Of a stretch of DNA of 5,087 bases, positions 1 through 5,057 are shown in pieces. Under the pieces are notes generated by a model. It had not been told where the DNA came from. It searched no databases and was given only the letters and a program-made list of their open reading frames with translations. Source of the stretch: Clostridiales bacterium (lineage in GTDB: Bacteria > Bacillota > Clostridia > Lachnospirales > Lachnospiraceae); assembly GCA_021203285.1 (NCBI GenBank), contig JAJQBM010000267.1, positions 1 to 5,087 on the forward strand, in the 5' to 3' direction. Every line of letters starts with the position of its first letter. Position 1 is the stretch's first letter. The position numbers were made by a program, and so were the translations under genes.

Positions 1-456
1 CTCTGCAAGCGGGATGCCTTTCCTGTGCCGAGGGCTTACACAACCAAGCCGGTGACGGACGGGATCCATACGCAGATTTCACCGGAAGAGTTTATTCGCG
101 AACGCGCATCGTTTATCGAGACGACCATGTACGCCGGGTATGCCTATGGGACGAAGACGGCGGATATCTCGGCTCTGATGGCACAAAACCGCTATATTGT
201 CATGCCGATCGACTTAAGCGGGGCGATCGCGATGAAACGCCATTACCCCACGATTATCATTTTCTGCAAGTGCAGCCGGGAGCGCATGATCGGGAGCATT
301 TTGGAGAAGGAAATGACCAACCGGGAGAAGACGCTGCGACTGATGTCTCTGGAGAACGAGCTGAAAAACGCGGCGCTGTGTGATTATGTGGTCAACACGG
401 GGCGGGAGGACGCGGTACAGAGAATCCTCGAAATTTGCGGAGTCGAAACAATCTAG
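1..456 (+). CDS. Guanylate-kinase-like P-loop kinase, 5' end cut by window edge
   Basis: The frame is open from base 1 to the TAG at 454-456, giving 151 codons. The N-terminus with the P-loop (Walker A) lies outside the window, so the GTG at 25 is not the true start. Numbering codons from base 1, the family pattern is visible: TTKP (14-17) for the TTR segment, PEEF (28-31), SFIE (37-40) and YAYGT (47-51) for the GMP-binding Glu and Tyr region, MPIDLSGA for the IDxxGA strand, and CDYVVNTG near the end. Guanylate kinases convert GMP to GDP with ATP in the cytosol. The protein is divergent: the usual TTRxPRxGE segment that binds the GMP phosphate is replaced by TTKPVTDG, and the lid lacks the usual arginine-rich RG motif. 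It may therefore be a paralogue with changed specificity rather than the housekeeping Gmk. It is 20 bases upstream of the HD hydrolase gene and probably in its operon. The family assignment is fairly secure; the substrate is not. Confidence 0.75.
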   Translation, partial: LCKRDAFPVPRAYTTKPVTDGIHTQISPEEFIRERASFIETTMYAGYAYGTKTADISALMAQNRYIVMPIDLSGAIAMKRHYPTIIIFCKCSRERMIGSILEKEMTNREKTLRLMSLENELKNAALCDYVVNTGREDAVQRILEICGVETI

Positions 457-476
457 GCGGAGAAATGAGGAGCGCG

Positions 477-1112
477 ATGAGAGAAGACAGAGAAAGCCGG
501 GAGGAGAATGACCGGCTGCAGCGGCAGTTGGCGTTCATTCTGGAGATTGATAAGGAGAAGCGGATCGGGAGGCAGACCTATCTGTCCGACGGAGAACACA
601 AGGAGAACGATGCGGAGCACGCGTGGCACATGGCGATCATGGCATTTCTTCTGGCAGAGTATGCCAATGAGCCGGTCGATGTTCTTCGAACAGTAATGAT
701 GCTGCTGATTCATGATATTGTCGAGATCGATGCCGGAGATACCTATGCTTACGATGAGGAAGGAAAAAAGACGCAGGCGGTGCGGGAACAGCGGGCGGCG
801 GAGCGCATCTACGGCCTTCTCCCGGAGGATCAGGGGCAAAAGCTCTATGAGATCTGGCGGGAATTTGAGGAACAGAAAACGCCGGAGGCACGGTTCGCCC
901 GAGCGCTGGATAACCTTCAGCCCATGATGCTTAACGCCGCGACTGACGGAAAGGCGTGGGTGGAGCACGGGGTGCGGATCGGACAGATTCTGAATCGAAA
1001 CCGCAATACCCATCTCGGGTCGGAAAAGCTCTGGGATTATGCGAGAGAGGAGTGGCTTGCGCCGAATCTGGAGCGGGGCCGCATCCAAAAGGATGATGCT
1101 AAGAATCAATAA
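477..1112 (+). CDS. HD-domain phosphohydrolase, YfbR/HDDC2-like
   Basis: The product is a 211-residue soluble protein of the HD_3 type. Counting from the ATG at 477, the metal ligands appear as H48 (in ENDAEHAWH), H79-D80 (in LIHDIVEIDAGD) and D145 (in ARALDNLQP). E83 and D88 correspond to the Glu and Asp following HD in E. coli YfbR, and R32 sits where YfbR has its substrate arginine. Characterised relatives are metal-dependent 5'-nucleotidases acting on deoxynucleoside monophosphates; activity here is inferred from conservation. Residues 1-25 are highly charged and extend beyond the usual core. The 477 start was chosen because AGGAG at 468-472 lies 4 bases upstream. ATG 465 has GGAG only 2 bases away, and TTG 435 would overlap the preceding gene by 22 bases. 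Together with the upstream kinase-like gene, this suggests a small nucleotide-metabolism pair. Confidence 0.88.
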   Translation: MREDRESREENDRLQRQLAFILEIDKEKRIGRQTYLSDGEHKENDAEHAWHMAIMAFLLAEYANEPVDVLRTVMMLLIHDIVEIDAGDTYAYDEEGKKTQAVREQRAAERIYGLLPEDQGQKLYEIWREFEEQKTPEARFARALDNLQPMMLNAATDGKAWVEHGVRIGQILNRNRNTHLGSEKLWDYAREEWLAPNLERGRIQKDDAKNQ

Positions 1113-1178
1113 ACCGGGAAAGACTGATGAGGTCTGCGCATATGATAAACTGAGGTCAGAATCAGTGAGATCAAATGA

Positions 1179-2894
1179 ATGAACAGTGAAAAACTCGATA
1201 ATCTTTTTAATCTTGCGCTGGACGCGACGGAGGAGGAGCGAGAAAAATCAGAGGAACTGCGTGTGGGATATGACGCTGCCGAAAAGACATGGCAGATGAT
1301 TGTCAAGGCTTCCGGCAGTCTGGCGGATGCGCCGTCGGTCCGGAATGGAATCCGGATTCATCCGCTGCTGAACGGCTATGCGGTTTTAACCGTTCCGGAG
1401 GATCGCGTCGGGGAGGTTTCCGGGTGGCCTGAAATCGAATACATTGAAAAACCAAAGCGCCTGTTCTTCGCGGTCAGCGAGGGCAGGCGCGTTTCCTGTG
1501 TCAATGTTTTGCAGGCATCGGGAAGCCCGGCTTCTCTGTACGGCACGGGAATTCTCGTTGCCGTCATTGACTCCGGCATCGACTATGCTCACCCAGATTT
1601 CAGAAACGAGGACGGAATCACGAGAATTGTAAATCTCTGGGATCAGACGCTGGACCGCGTGTTTGACAGCGGAGAGATCAACGAGGCATTGTCGCACCCC
1701 ACGCAGCAGGAGCGCTATGCGATTGTTCCCAGCCGGGATCTCAGCGGCCACGGTACGCATGTGGCGGGAATCTGTGCCGGAAACGGGAGGGCGTCGGAGG
1801 GACTATACCGCGGTATGGCGCCCCGTGCCTCTCTGTTGGTTGTCAAATTGGGAACGGCGGATCCGGATGGGTTTCCGCGGACGAGTGAGCTGATGCTCGC
1901 CGTGGACTATGTACTGCGGCGGGCGGGGGAGCTGCAGATGCCGGTGGCCGTCAACCTGAGCTTCGGCAATAATTATGGCTCCCACCGGGGGACATCTCTG
2001 GTGGAGACTTACCTGACGGAAGCCGCCTCCTACTGGAAATCGGTCCTTGTGGCGGGAACCGGAAACGAGGGCACCTCGCGCGCGCACGCGGTCGGCCGCC
2101 TTTCCGGTGCGGACATCGCCGTCATCGATTTTTCCGTCGGGGATTATGAGACGACACTGAATATACAGATATGGAAGTCCTATGAGGATCAGATTGAAAT
2201 TTCGCTTCGCCGACCGGACGGAGAGTTGATCGGTCCGCTTTCTGCCGACCGGCAGATGCAGCGTTTTTCCATGGAAGAGATGGAACTGCTCGTCTATTAC
2301 GGAGAACCGCGCCCCTACAGCACGGATCAGGAAATCTATTTTGATTTTATTCCGAAGGGATCAAGGCTTCCCTCCGGTGTGTGGGAGATTCTTCTGCGTC
2401 CCGTAAAGATTGACACCGGGCAATATGATCTCTGGCTTCCCGGCTCATCCGTTCTGTCGGCGGGAACCGGTTTTTTGTATCCGGCGCCATACAACACCAT
2501 CACCATCCCGGCTACCGCGCAGAAGGTGATCTCCGTGGGAGCCTACGATGCCGCGTTTGACAGCTATGCGTCCTTTTCCGGCCGCGGCGGGGAGGAGCGA
2601 ATCTATCCGGAGAAGCCGGATCTGGCAGCACCGGGCGTCGATATCATTTCCTGTGCGCCCGGAGGAGGATATACGGCGAAGACCGGCACCTCCATGGCGG
2701 CGCCCTTTGTCACCGGAGCGGCGGCGCTGCTGATGGAGTGGGGGATTCGGCTGGGGAATGATCCGTATCTTTACGGAGAAAAAATAAAGGCATACCTCCG
2801 CCGCGGGGCGAGGGCAATGCCGGGTTTTGCCTCGTATCCGAATGAGCTGGTCGGGTACGGCGCGCTGTGTGTCCGGGACAGTTATGACTCCTGA
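1179..2894 (+). CDS. S8 subtilisin-like serine protease, Csp-like
   Basis: The product has 571 residues and no signal peptide or membrane segment, so a cytoplasmic or forespore location is likely. Residues 1 to about 98 look like an intramolecular-chaperone prodomain ending in YIEKPKRLFF, as in Csp-type proteases. The catalytic triad is intact: D131 in AVIDSGIDY, H191 in SGHGTHVAG and S505 in GTSMAAPFVTG, with oxyanion Asn N296 in GTGNEG. Between about 305 and 450 there is a beta-rich insertion (IQIWKSYEDQIEISLRRPDG onward) matching the jelly-roll domain of Clostridium CspB. In clostridia CspB activates the cortex lytic enzyme SleC at spore germination, but related S8 proteins also occur in gut Clostridia outside that pathway, and no spore gene is seen here. 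The ATG at 1179 is preceded only by a weak GTGAG at 1165-1169. The 66-base gap to the HD gene shows no clear terminator. The 3' end overlaps the convergent regulator gene by 13 bases. Confidence 0.9.
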   Translation: MNSEKLDNLFNLALDATEEEREKSEELRVGYDAAEKTWQMIVKASGSLADAPSVRNGIRIHPLLNGYAVLTVPEDRVGEVSGWPEIEYIEKPKRLFFAVSEGRRVSCVNVLQASGSPASLYGTGILVAVIDSGIDYAHPDFRNEDGITRIVNLWDQTLDRVFDSGEINEALSHPTQQERYAIVPSRDLSGHGTHVAGICAGNGRASEGLYRGMAPRASLLVVKLGTADPDGFPRTSELMLAVDYVLRRAGELQMPVAVNLSFGNNYGSHRGTSLVETYLTEAASYWKSVLVAGTGNEGTSRAHAVGRLSGADIAVIDFSVGDYETTLNIQIWKSYEDQIEISLRRPDGELIGPLSADRQMQRFSMEEMELLVYYGEPRPYSTDQEIYFDFIPKGSRLPSGVWEILLRPVKIDTGQYDLWLPGSSVLSAGTGFLYPAPYNTITIPATAQKVISVGAYDAAFDSYASFSGRGGEERIYPEKPDLAAPGVDIISCAPGGGYTAKTGTSMAAPFVTGAAALLMEWGIRLGNDPYLYGEKIKAYLRRGARAMPGFASYPNELVGYGALCVRDSYDS

Positions 2895-3217
2895 CGATTC
2901 AAAAGGTAGTCAAGGTAGGACTGGACGACCGGCAGCATATCCTTCGGCATCCGGTTTAAAAGCTGGATGGTTGCCAGCGAATCATTGTCATCGTTGTCTG
3001 TGTCGTAGAACAGCTCCCAACTGTTGATGTTGAAAAATTCACTGATTGCGTCAATCTTGTCAAAGGAGGGAGAGGCACCCTCCGCCAGAATCTTCCGGAT
3101 GTAGCTGTCGGAAGCGCCGATGCTGGTGCTGAGATTGCGCATGGAAGTGTGCGGATCCTGCTGAATGAGGTTGGCAAGGTTTTTGCGAAAAATGTCCATG
3201 GAATTTACAGAACTCAT
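2882..3217 (-). CDS. Small XRE-type helix-turn-helix transcriptional regulator
   Basis: The product has 111 residues. A Cro/C1-type HTH fills about residues 8-71: helix 2 around SMRNLSTSIG (25-34), recognition helix around SDSYIRKIL (36-44), then the typical PSFDKIDAISEFFNINSWELF, in which the fold closes with helices 4 and 5. An acidic linker (DTDNDDND, 72-79) leads to a short helical tail (about 80-108) that could mediate dimerisation. No sensor, peptidase or nuclease domain is present. The ATG at 3217 was preferred over ATG 3289 because GGGAGGA (plus 3224-3230) lies 6 bases upstream and a TATAAT box sits just beyond; the longer form would start upstream of that promoter. It resembles phage or mobile-element repressors and solitary chromosomal regulators. 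It may control itself and whatever was transcribed divergently from 3335 onward. Its targets cannot be read from the sequence. Confidence 0.85.
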   Translation of the reverse strand: MSSVNSMDIFRKNLANLIQQDPHTSMRNLSTSIGASDSYIRKILAEGASPSFDKIDAISEFFNINSWELFYDTDNDDNDSLATIQLLNRMPKDMLPVVQSYLDYLLNRQES

Positions 3218-3223
3218 CGAAAT

Positions 3224-3250
3224 TCCTCCCTTTTTTTGCTGAGTATTATA
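3224..3250 (-). promoter_or_regulatory. -10 box and ribosome site of the HTH regulator
   Basis: On the - strand a perfect TATAAT (plus 3245-3250) lies about 28 bases upstream of the ATG at 3217. GGGAGGA (plus 3224-3230) follows with 6-base spacing to the start codon. Transcription from this box would begin near 3238, giving a leader of about 20 bases. No convincing -35 is seen at 16-18 bases (around 3266-3273), so the promoter may be weak or need an activator. A second TATAAT on the same strand (plus 3313-3318) could give a longer transcript. Confidence 0.6.
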
Positions 3251-3318
3251 GGGAAGCGGGAATTGAGCTATGGGAATAGCGGTATTCATGTATTTTTTGT
3301 ACTGATATAAGAATTATA

Positions 3319-3355
3319 CAATCCGAAAAGAATCTTGAATTATCACAACGGATTG
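3319..3355. repeat. 7-bp inverted repeat, candidate operator
   Basis: CAATCCG (3319-3325) and CGGATTG (3349-3355) are perfect inverted copies whose centres are 30 bases apart, about three helical turns, so both faces could be contacted by a dimer pair. The left arm adjoins the distal - strand TATAAT (3313-3318). The right arm lies in the spacer of the + strand promoter at 3335-3363. The position fits an operator for the adjacent XRE regulator, but this is inference. Confidence 0.4.
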
Positions 3356-3363
3356 GATAAAAT
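3335..3363 (+). promoter_or_regulatory. Candidate divergent sigma-A promoter
   Basis: TTGAAT (3335-3340) and TAAAAT (3358-3363) are separated by exactly 17 bases and each differs from the sigma-A consensus at a few positions. Transcription would start near 3370 and run rightwards, toward the ribosome site at 3409-3417 and then into the IS element in the antisense direction. The dyad right arm lies inside the spacer, so repression by the neighbouring regulator is plausible. Confidence 0.5.
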
Positions 3364-3421
3364 AAAAACGTCGAATAATATAGACGCGTTTATCCTTGCA
3401 GACAGATTAAGGTGGAGAAGA

Positions 3422-3457
3422 TTGAAAACAAAGAGTAGAGGATATCCATTAACTTAG
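3422..3457 (+). pseudogene. Orphan 11-codon frame after a good ribosome site
   Basis: AAGGTGGAG (3409-3417) is a good Shine-Dalgarno sequence 4 bases before a TTG at 3422. The frame reads fMKTKSRGYPLT and stops at TAG 3455-3457. With the promoter at 3335-3363 it has the signals of a real gene start but almost no coding length. It may be a decayed gene, a leader peptide, or the remnant of a divergent gene disrupted near the IS110 insertion; if the IS boundary lies left of 3455, the stop codon is IS-derived. No product can be named. Confidence 0.3.
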
Positions 3458-3461
3458 CGGC

Positions 3462-3468
3462 ATAACAA
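3462..3468. repeat. 7-bp direct repeat, possible IS right junction
   Basis: ATAACAA here recurs at 5004-5010, bracketing the IS110 element. It lies 34 bases outside the right-end inverted repeat. In IS110 elements the recombination core is shared between element and target, so a short repeat at both junctions is expected. A chance 7-base match between two AT-rich stretches is also possible. Confidence 0.35.
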
Positions 3469-3470
3469 CT

Positions 3471-3490
3471 AAGCCATCAAAAAGTGGCTT
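3471..3490 (-). terminator. Weak hairpin downstream of the recombinase gene
   Basis: AAGCCA (3471-3476) and TGGCTT (3485-3490) pair around an 8-base loop. Read on the - strand, the hairpin follows the recombinase stop by about 35 bases and is followed by TTGTT-type sequence. It could act as a weak terminator or as a structural part of the IS right end. The stem is short and the T-run is interrupted. Confidence 0.3.
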
Positions 3491-3502
3491 CAAAAACTGA
3501 AT

Positions 3503-3522
3503 ATAGGGATGACGGTACTACA
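3503..3522. repeat. IS110 right-end subterminal inverted repeat
   Basis: This 20-base segment (AGGGA at 3505-3509, CGGTAC at 3513-3518, TACA at 3519-3522) matches the reverse complement of 4973-4994 at 16 of 20 positions, with a 2-base gap. It ends 2 bases from the recombinase stop codon. Subterminal repeats of this kind are probable recombinase or synapsis sites. Confidence 0.6.
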
Positions 3523-3524
3523 GG

Positions 3525-4769
3525 TTATCCAACAGATGGTTTGATCTTATAACCCTGAAGCTGAACCATCTTAATTGCCTGCTCAACGGTAATCTCACGT
3601 GAGTCCGGAACTGCGTTAGCGTTTCTGTAAAGATCCGCATTATAGTTTACCTTTTCTTTCAGCATATGGTACAATGCGGTAAGAAGCATCCTTGCTATGG
3701 CAATGATTGCTTTCTTGTGGCCGCGACGTTTCTTGAGCCGAAGGTAGCGGTTACGGATTTCCGGGTGTGATTTACTTTTCACAGCAGCGTTGGCACACTG
3801 TACAAGGAGTGGCTTGATATAGCACCCGGCCTTTGAGACACGGACAGATTTTTTCTTCCCTGCACTTTCATTGTTGGCTGGCGTCAAACCAGCCCATGAA
3901 CATAAGTGTTTCGCTGAAAGAAAAGCCTCCATGTTCACTCCGATTTCGGAGATGATGCCAATGGCGGTAAAGGGATCTTTGATCCCGGGGGCGGTTAGGA
4001 TGATGGCAATTTCCTGCTGATAGGGAGCAGCGAGCGCAAGAATGAGTTGTTCTAACTCTTCTTTCCGGTCTTGGAGGTTATCCATATGTTCCTTGATGAT
4101 CTTTAGTTTGGCAGCCTGTTCCGGAGTAAATTCTCCGTCAACGGCGAGCTCTAGGTCGGATATTTTATCTTTCATGGAGCCGTGGACTAAGGAAGCAACA
4201 TCAATGGGCTCATCTGAATTTTCCAGGATCTTTTCTATAATGCGCTGGGAACTTTTACCAAACACATCTGATACAACGGATCCAATCTGGAGATTGGAGA
4301 CCGTGAGACAGTTCTGGTAACGGTTCTTTTCGCTGGAATTAAAGCAGGTCAGCTTAAAACGGTAGCGCATCAGGTCGCGGAGCTGGCGGATGTCAGCAGG
4401 GGGCATAAAGCTTCCGGCGACAAGATCATGCTTGAAAAGGTCCGCAATCCATTTCGCATCTTTCTTGTCAGTTTTTTTACCACGGATAGCTTTCACGTAT
4501 TTGGGATGGGCAAGGACAATGTTGCATTCCTTTTCCAAGACGTTGTAGACGGGAATCCAGTATTTCCCCGTAGATTCCATACAAACATCCTTACAGTTAT
4601 GATTGAGAAGCCACTTCAGCAAAGCTCTCAGACCGCTCGTGTAGGTCGAAAAGCGATGGCTCTCATAGGTGGTGACGCCTTTGCTGTTGGTAGAGGCGAT
4701 ACAGGCCACTACAAAAGTCTTGTGGACATCAATTCCACAACAGATTTTGTACACGATTTTTAAAGCCAT
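3525..4769 (-). CDS. IS110-family DEDD/Ser recombinase (transposase)
   Basis: The product has 414 residues. The N-terminal RuvC-like domain shows all four DEDD residues: D14 in GIDVHK, E65 in CMESTGKYW, and D101 and D104 in KTDKKDAKWIA. A helical, partly coiled-coil segment follows (about 175-245), then the C-terminal Transposase_20 domain with APGI (260-263), WAGLTPANNESAGKKK and SKAGCYIKPLL. S302 is the probable nucleophilic serine. IS110 recombinases work without the usual DDE chemistry: they excise the element as a circle and insert it at a site chosen by a bridge RNA from the element's non-coding end. The ATG at 4769 was chosen over the upstream in-frame ATG 4820 because AAAGGAG lies 6 bases upstream and MALKIVYKICCGIDVHK is the natural N-terminus. 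The 4820 start would run through the structured region and adds a non-conserved leader. No frameshift or missing catalytic residue is seen, so the element is probably active or recently so. Confidence 0.93.
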   Translation of the reverse strand: MALKIVYKICCGIDVHKTFVVACIASTNSKGVTTYESHRFSTYTSGLRALLKWLLNHNCKDVCMESTGKYWIPVYNVLEKECNIVLAHPKYVKAIRGKKTDKKDAKWIADLFKHDLVAGSFMPPADIRQLRDLMRYRFKLTCFNSSEKNRYQNCLTVSNLQIGSVVSDVFGKSSQRIIEKILENSDEPIDVASLVHGSMKDKISDLELAVDGEFTPEQAAKLKIIKEHMDNLQDRKEELEQLILALAAPYQQEIAIILTAPGIKDPFTAIGIISEIGVNMEAFLSAKHLCSWAGLTPANNESAGKKKSVRVSKAGCYIKPLLVQCANAAVKSKSHPEIRNRYLRLKKRRGHKKAIIAIARMLLTALYHMLKEKVNYNADLYRNANAVPDSREITVEQAIKMVQLQGYKIKPSVG

Positions 4770-4775
4770 AGGGAA

Positions 4776-4782
4776 CTCCTTT
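4776..4782 (-). promoter_or_regulatory. Ribosome binding site of the recombinase
   Basis: AAAGGAG on the - strand, 6 bases before the ATG at 4769, fixes the start. It sits in the loop of a small GGAA/TTCC hairpin (plus 4771-4775 region against 4781-4784). The adjoining CGGGCA (4784-4789) is complementary to TGCCCG at 4896-4901 in the upstream structured region, so RNA folding could influence translation. Confidence 0.7.
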
Positions 4783-4784
4783 CC

Positions 4785-4960
4785 GGGCAATAGTCCATAG
4801 AATACAGGGAGAAGCGGCATTGACTGGACATCCAGGCCATAAACGAGAACTGTTTATCAGAGATAAGATTTCGTGATCGTAGTCACACTTATTTGTGCCC
4901 GAGAGGATGTCCTACACATATAAAAATACGGTCAGTCAGCAAGCTGACCGGCCCACTCAC
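4785..4960 (-). ncRNA. Candidate IS110 bridge RNA
   Basis: IS110-group elements encode a bridge RNA of roughly 150-250 bases between the left end and the recombinase start, with a 5' stem-loop and two internal loops that read the target and the element's own ends. This stretch is in that place and shows strong structure. There is a 5' stem CGGTCAG/CTGACCG (4929-4935 with 4944-4950), then a perfect 8-bp stem GGACATCC/GGATGTCC (4826-4833 with 4905-4912) enclosing 71 bases. Inside that are GTGA/TCAC (4873-4876 with 4883-4886) and ATAAAC/GTTTAT (4839-4844 with 4852-4857). No protein-coding frame explains it. Exact ends and guide loops cannot be assigned by eye; no clear guide match to the flanks was found. 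The location is well supported by family knowledge; the fold is inference. Confidence 0.55.
4929..4950 (-). other. Stem-loop at the 5' side of the IS leader, possible attenuator
   Basis: A perfect 7-bp stem CGGTCAG/CTGACCG surrounds an 8-base loop. An alternative register pairs GTCAGC with GCTGAC. On the - strand it is followed at once by TATTTTTATAT. It may be the 5' stem-loop of the bridge RNA, or an intrinsic terminator limiting read-through from outside promoters into the recombinase, or both. Confidence 0.5.
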
Positions 4961-4972
4961 CTCCCCGTGATT

Positions 4973-4994
4973 TGTAGTGTACCGGATTCCCTGT
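4973..4994. repeat. IS110 left-end subterminal inverted repeat
   Basis: This is the partner of 3503-3522: TGTA (4973-4976), a 2-base insertion, GTACCG (4979-4984), and TCCCT (4988-4992) within the matching block. It lies just outside the predicted structured RNA region and marks the left end of the element as lying at or beyond 4994. Confidence 0.6.
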
Positions 4995-5003
4995 GCAACA
5001 AGT

Positions 5004-5010
5004 ATAACAA
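5004..5010. repeat. 7-bp direct repeat, possible IS left junction
   Basis: This is the second copy of ATAACAA, 9 bases outside the left-end inverted repeat. It touches the A-tract (T-tract on the - strand) of the terminator at 5009-5057. If it is the junction, everything from about 5004 rightwards is host DNA. Confidence 0.35.
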
Positions 5011-5057
5011 AAAACTCAAGGCAGCCAACACATTTTCATAACGTTTTGTGCCTTGAG
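5009..5057 (-). terminator. Strong Rho-independent terminator reading leftwards
   Basis: CTCAAGGCA (5015-5023) and TGCCTTGAG (5049-5057) form a perfect 9-bp stem, with a further partial CAAAAC/GTGTTG extension inside. On the - strand it is followed directly by TTTTTT (plus 5009-5014). It probably ends a gene beyond the right edge of the window. The IS left junction appears to touch its T-tract. Confidence 0.75.

Larger units (their letters stand above)
3218..3468. other. AT-rich control region between regulator gene and IS element
   Basis: This gap holds no long reading frame. It contains the regulator promoter, a possible divergent + strand promoter, and several dyads: TTGTA/TACAA (3297-3301 and 3317-3321), TATAA/TTATA (3306-3310 and 3314-3318), and the 7-bp CAATCCG/CGGATTG pair. 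At its right end are an orphan ribosome site and an 11-codon frame. It is clearly more AT-rich than the genes to the left. The arrangement is typical of an autoregulated divergent promoter region, and the IS element lies just beyond it. Confidence 0.55.
3469..5003 (-). mobile_element. IS110-family insertion sequence, apparently intact
   Basis: The element carries a full-length DEDD/Ser recombinase gene on the - strand, about 55 bases of right end after it and about 235 bases of structured left end before it. The boundaries given are the inner edges of a 7-bp direct repeat ATAACAA (3462-3468 and 5004-5010), giving about 1.54 kb, a normal IS110 length. Imperfect inverted repeats lie inside both ends. 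The true ends could differ by tens of bases, because IS110 elements make no standard target duplication and end only at a short core. Base composition is less GC-rich than the host genes at 1-2894, suggesting acquisition. The long non-coding stretch upstream of the gene fits the IS110 group, while subterminal inverted repeats are more often described for the IS1111 group. Confidence 0.75.

Noticed and set aside
453..1109. Long - strand open frame opposite the HD hydrolase gene
   Set aside because: The + strand frame encodes a recognisable HD protein with all metal ligands; the - strand translation has no family features and is a GC-driven shadow.
1139..1147. CATATGATA upstream of the protease, resembling a sigma-K type -10 (CATAnnnTA)
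   Set aside because: No matching -35 was found at the expected spacing; one 9-base match is too weak to claim a sporulation promoter.
4428..4763. + strand open frame opposite the recombinase
   Set aside because: It is the mirror of the conserved catalytic region of the IS110 recombinase, with no ribosome site and no family resemblance.
4770..4820. In-frame ATG at 4820 as the recombinase start
   Set aside because: The added 17 residues are unlike IS110 N-termini, and the ATG at 4769 has a near-ideal ribosome site.
4813..4820. AGCGGCAT shared by the IS leader and the right flank (3456-3463), as a guide-target match
   Set aside because: An 8-base match is expected by chance among this many comparisons, and its orientation does not fit the guide layout known for IS110 bridge RNAs.
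4951..4966. GGGGAGGTGAGTG on the - strand as a ribosome site and GTG start
   Set aside because: Spacing to the GTG is too short and the frame stops after a few codons at the 5' hairpin.
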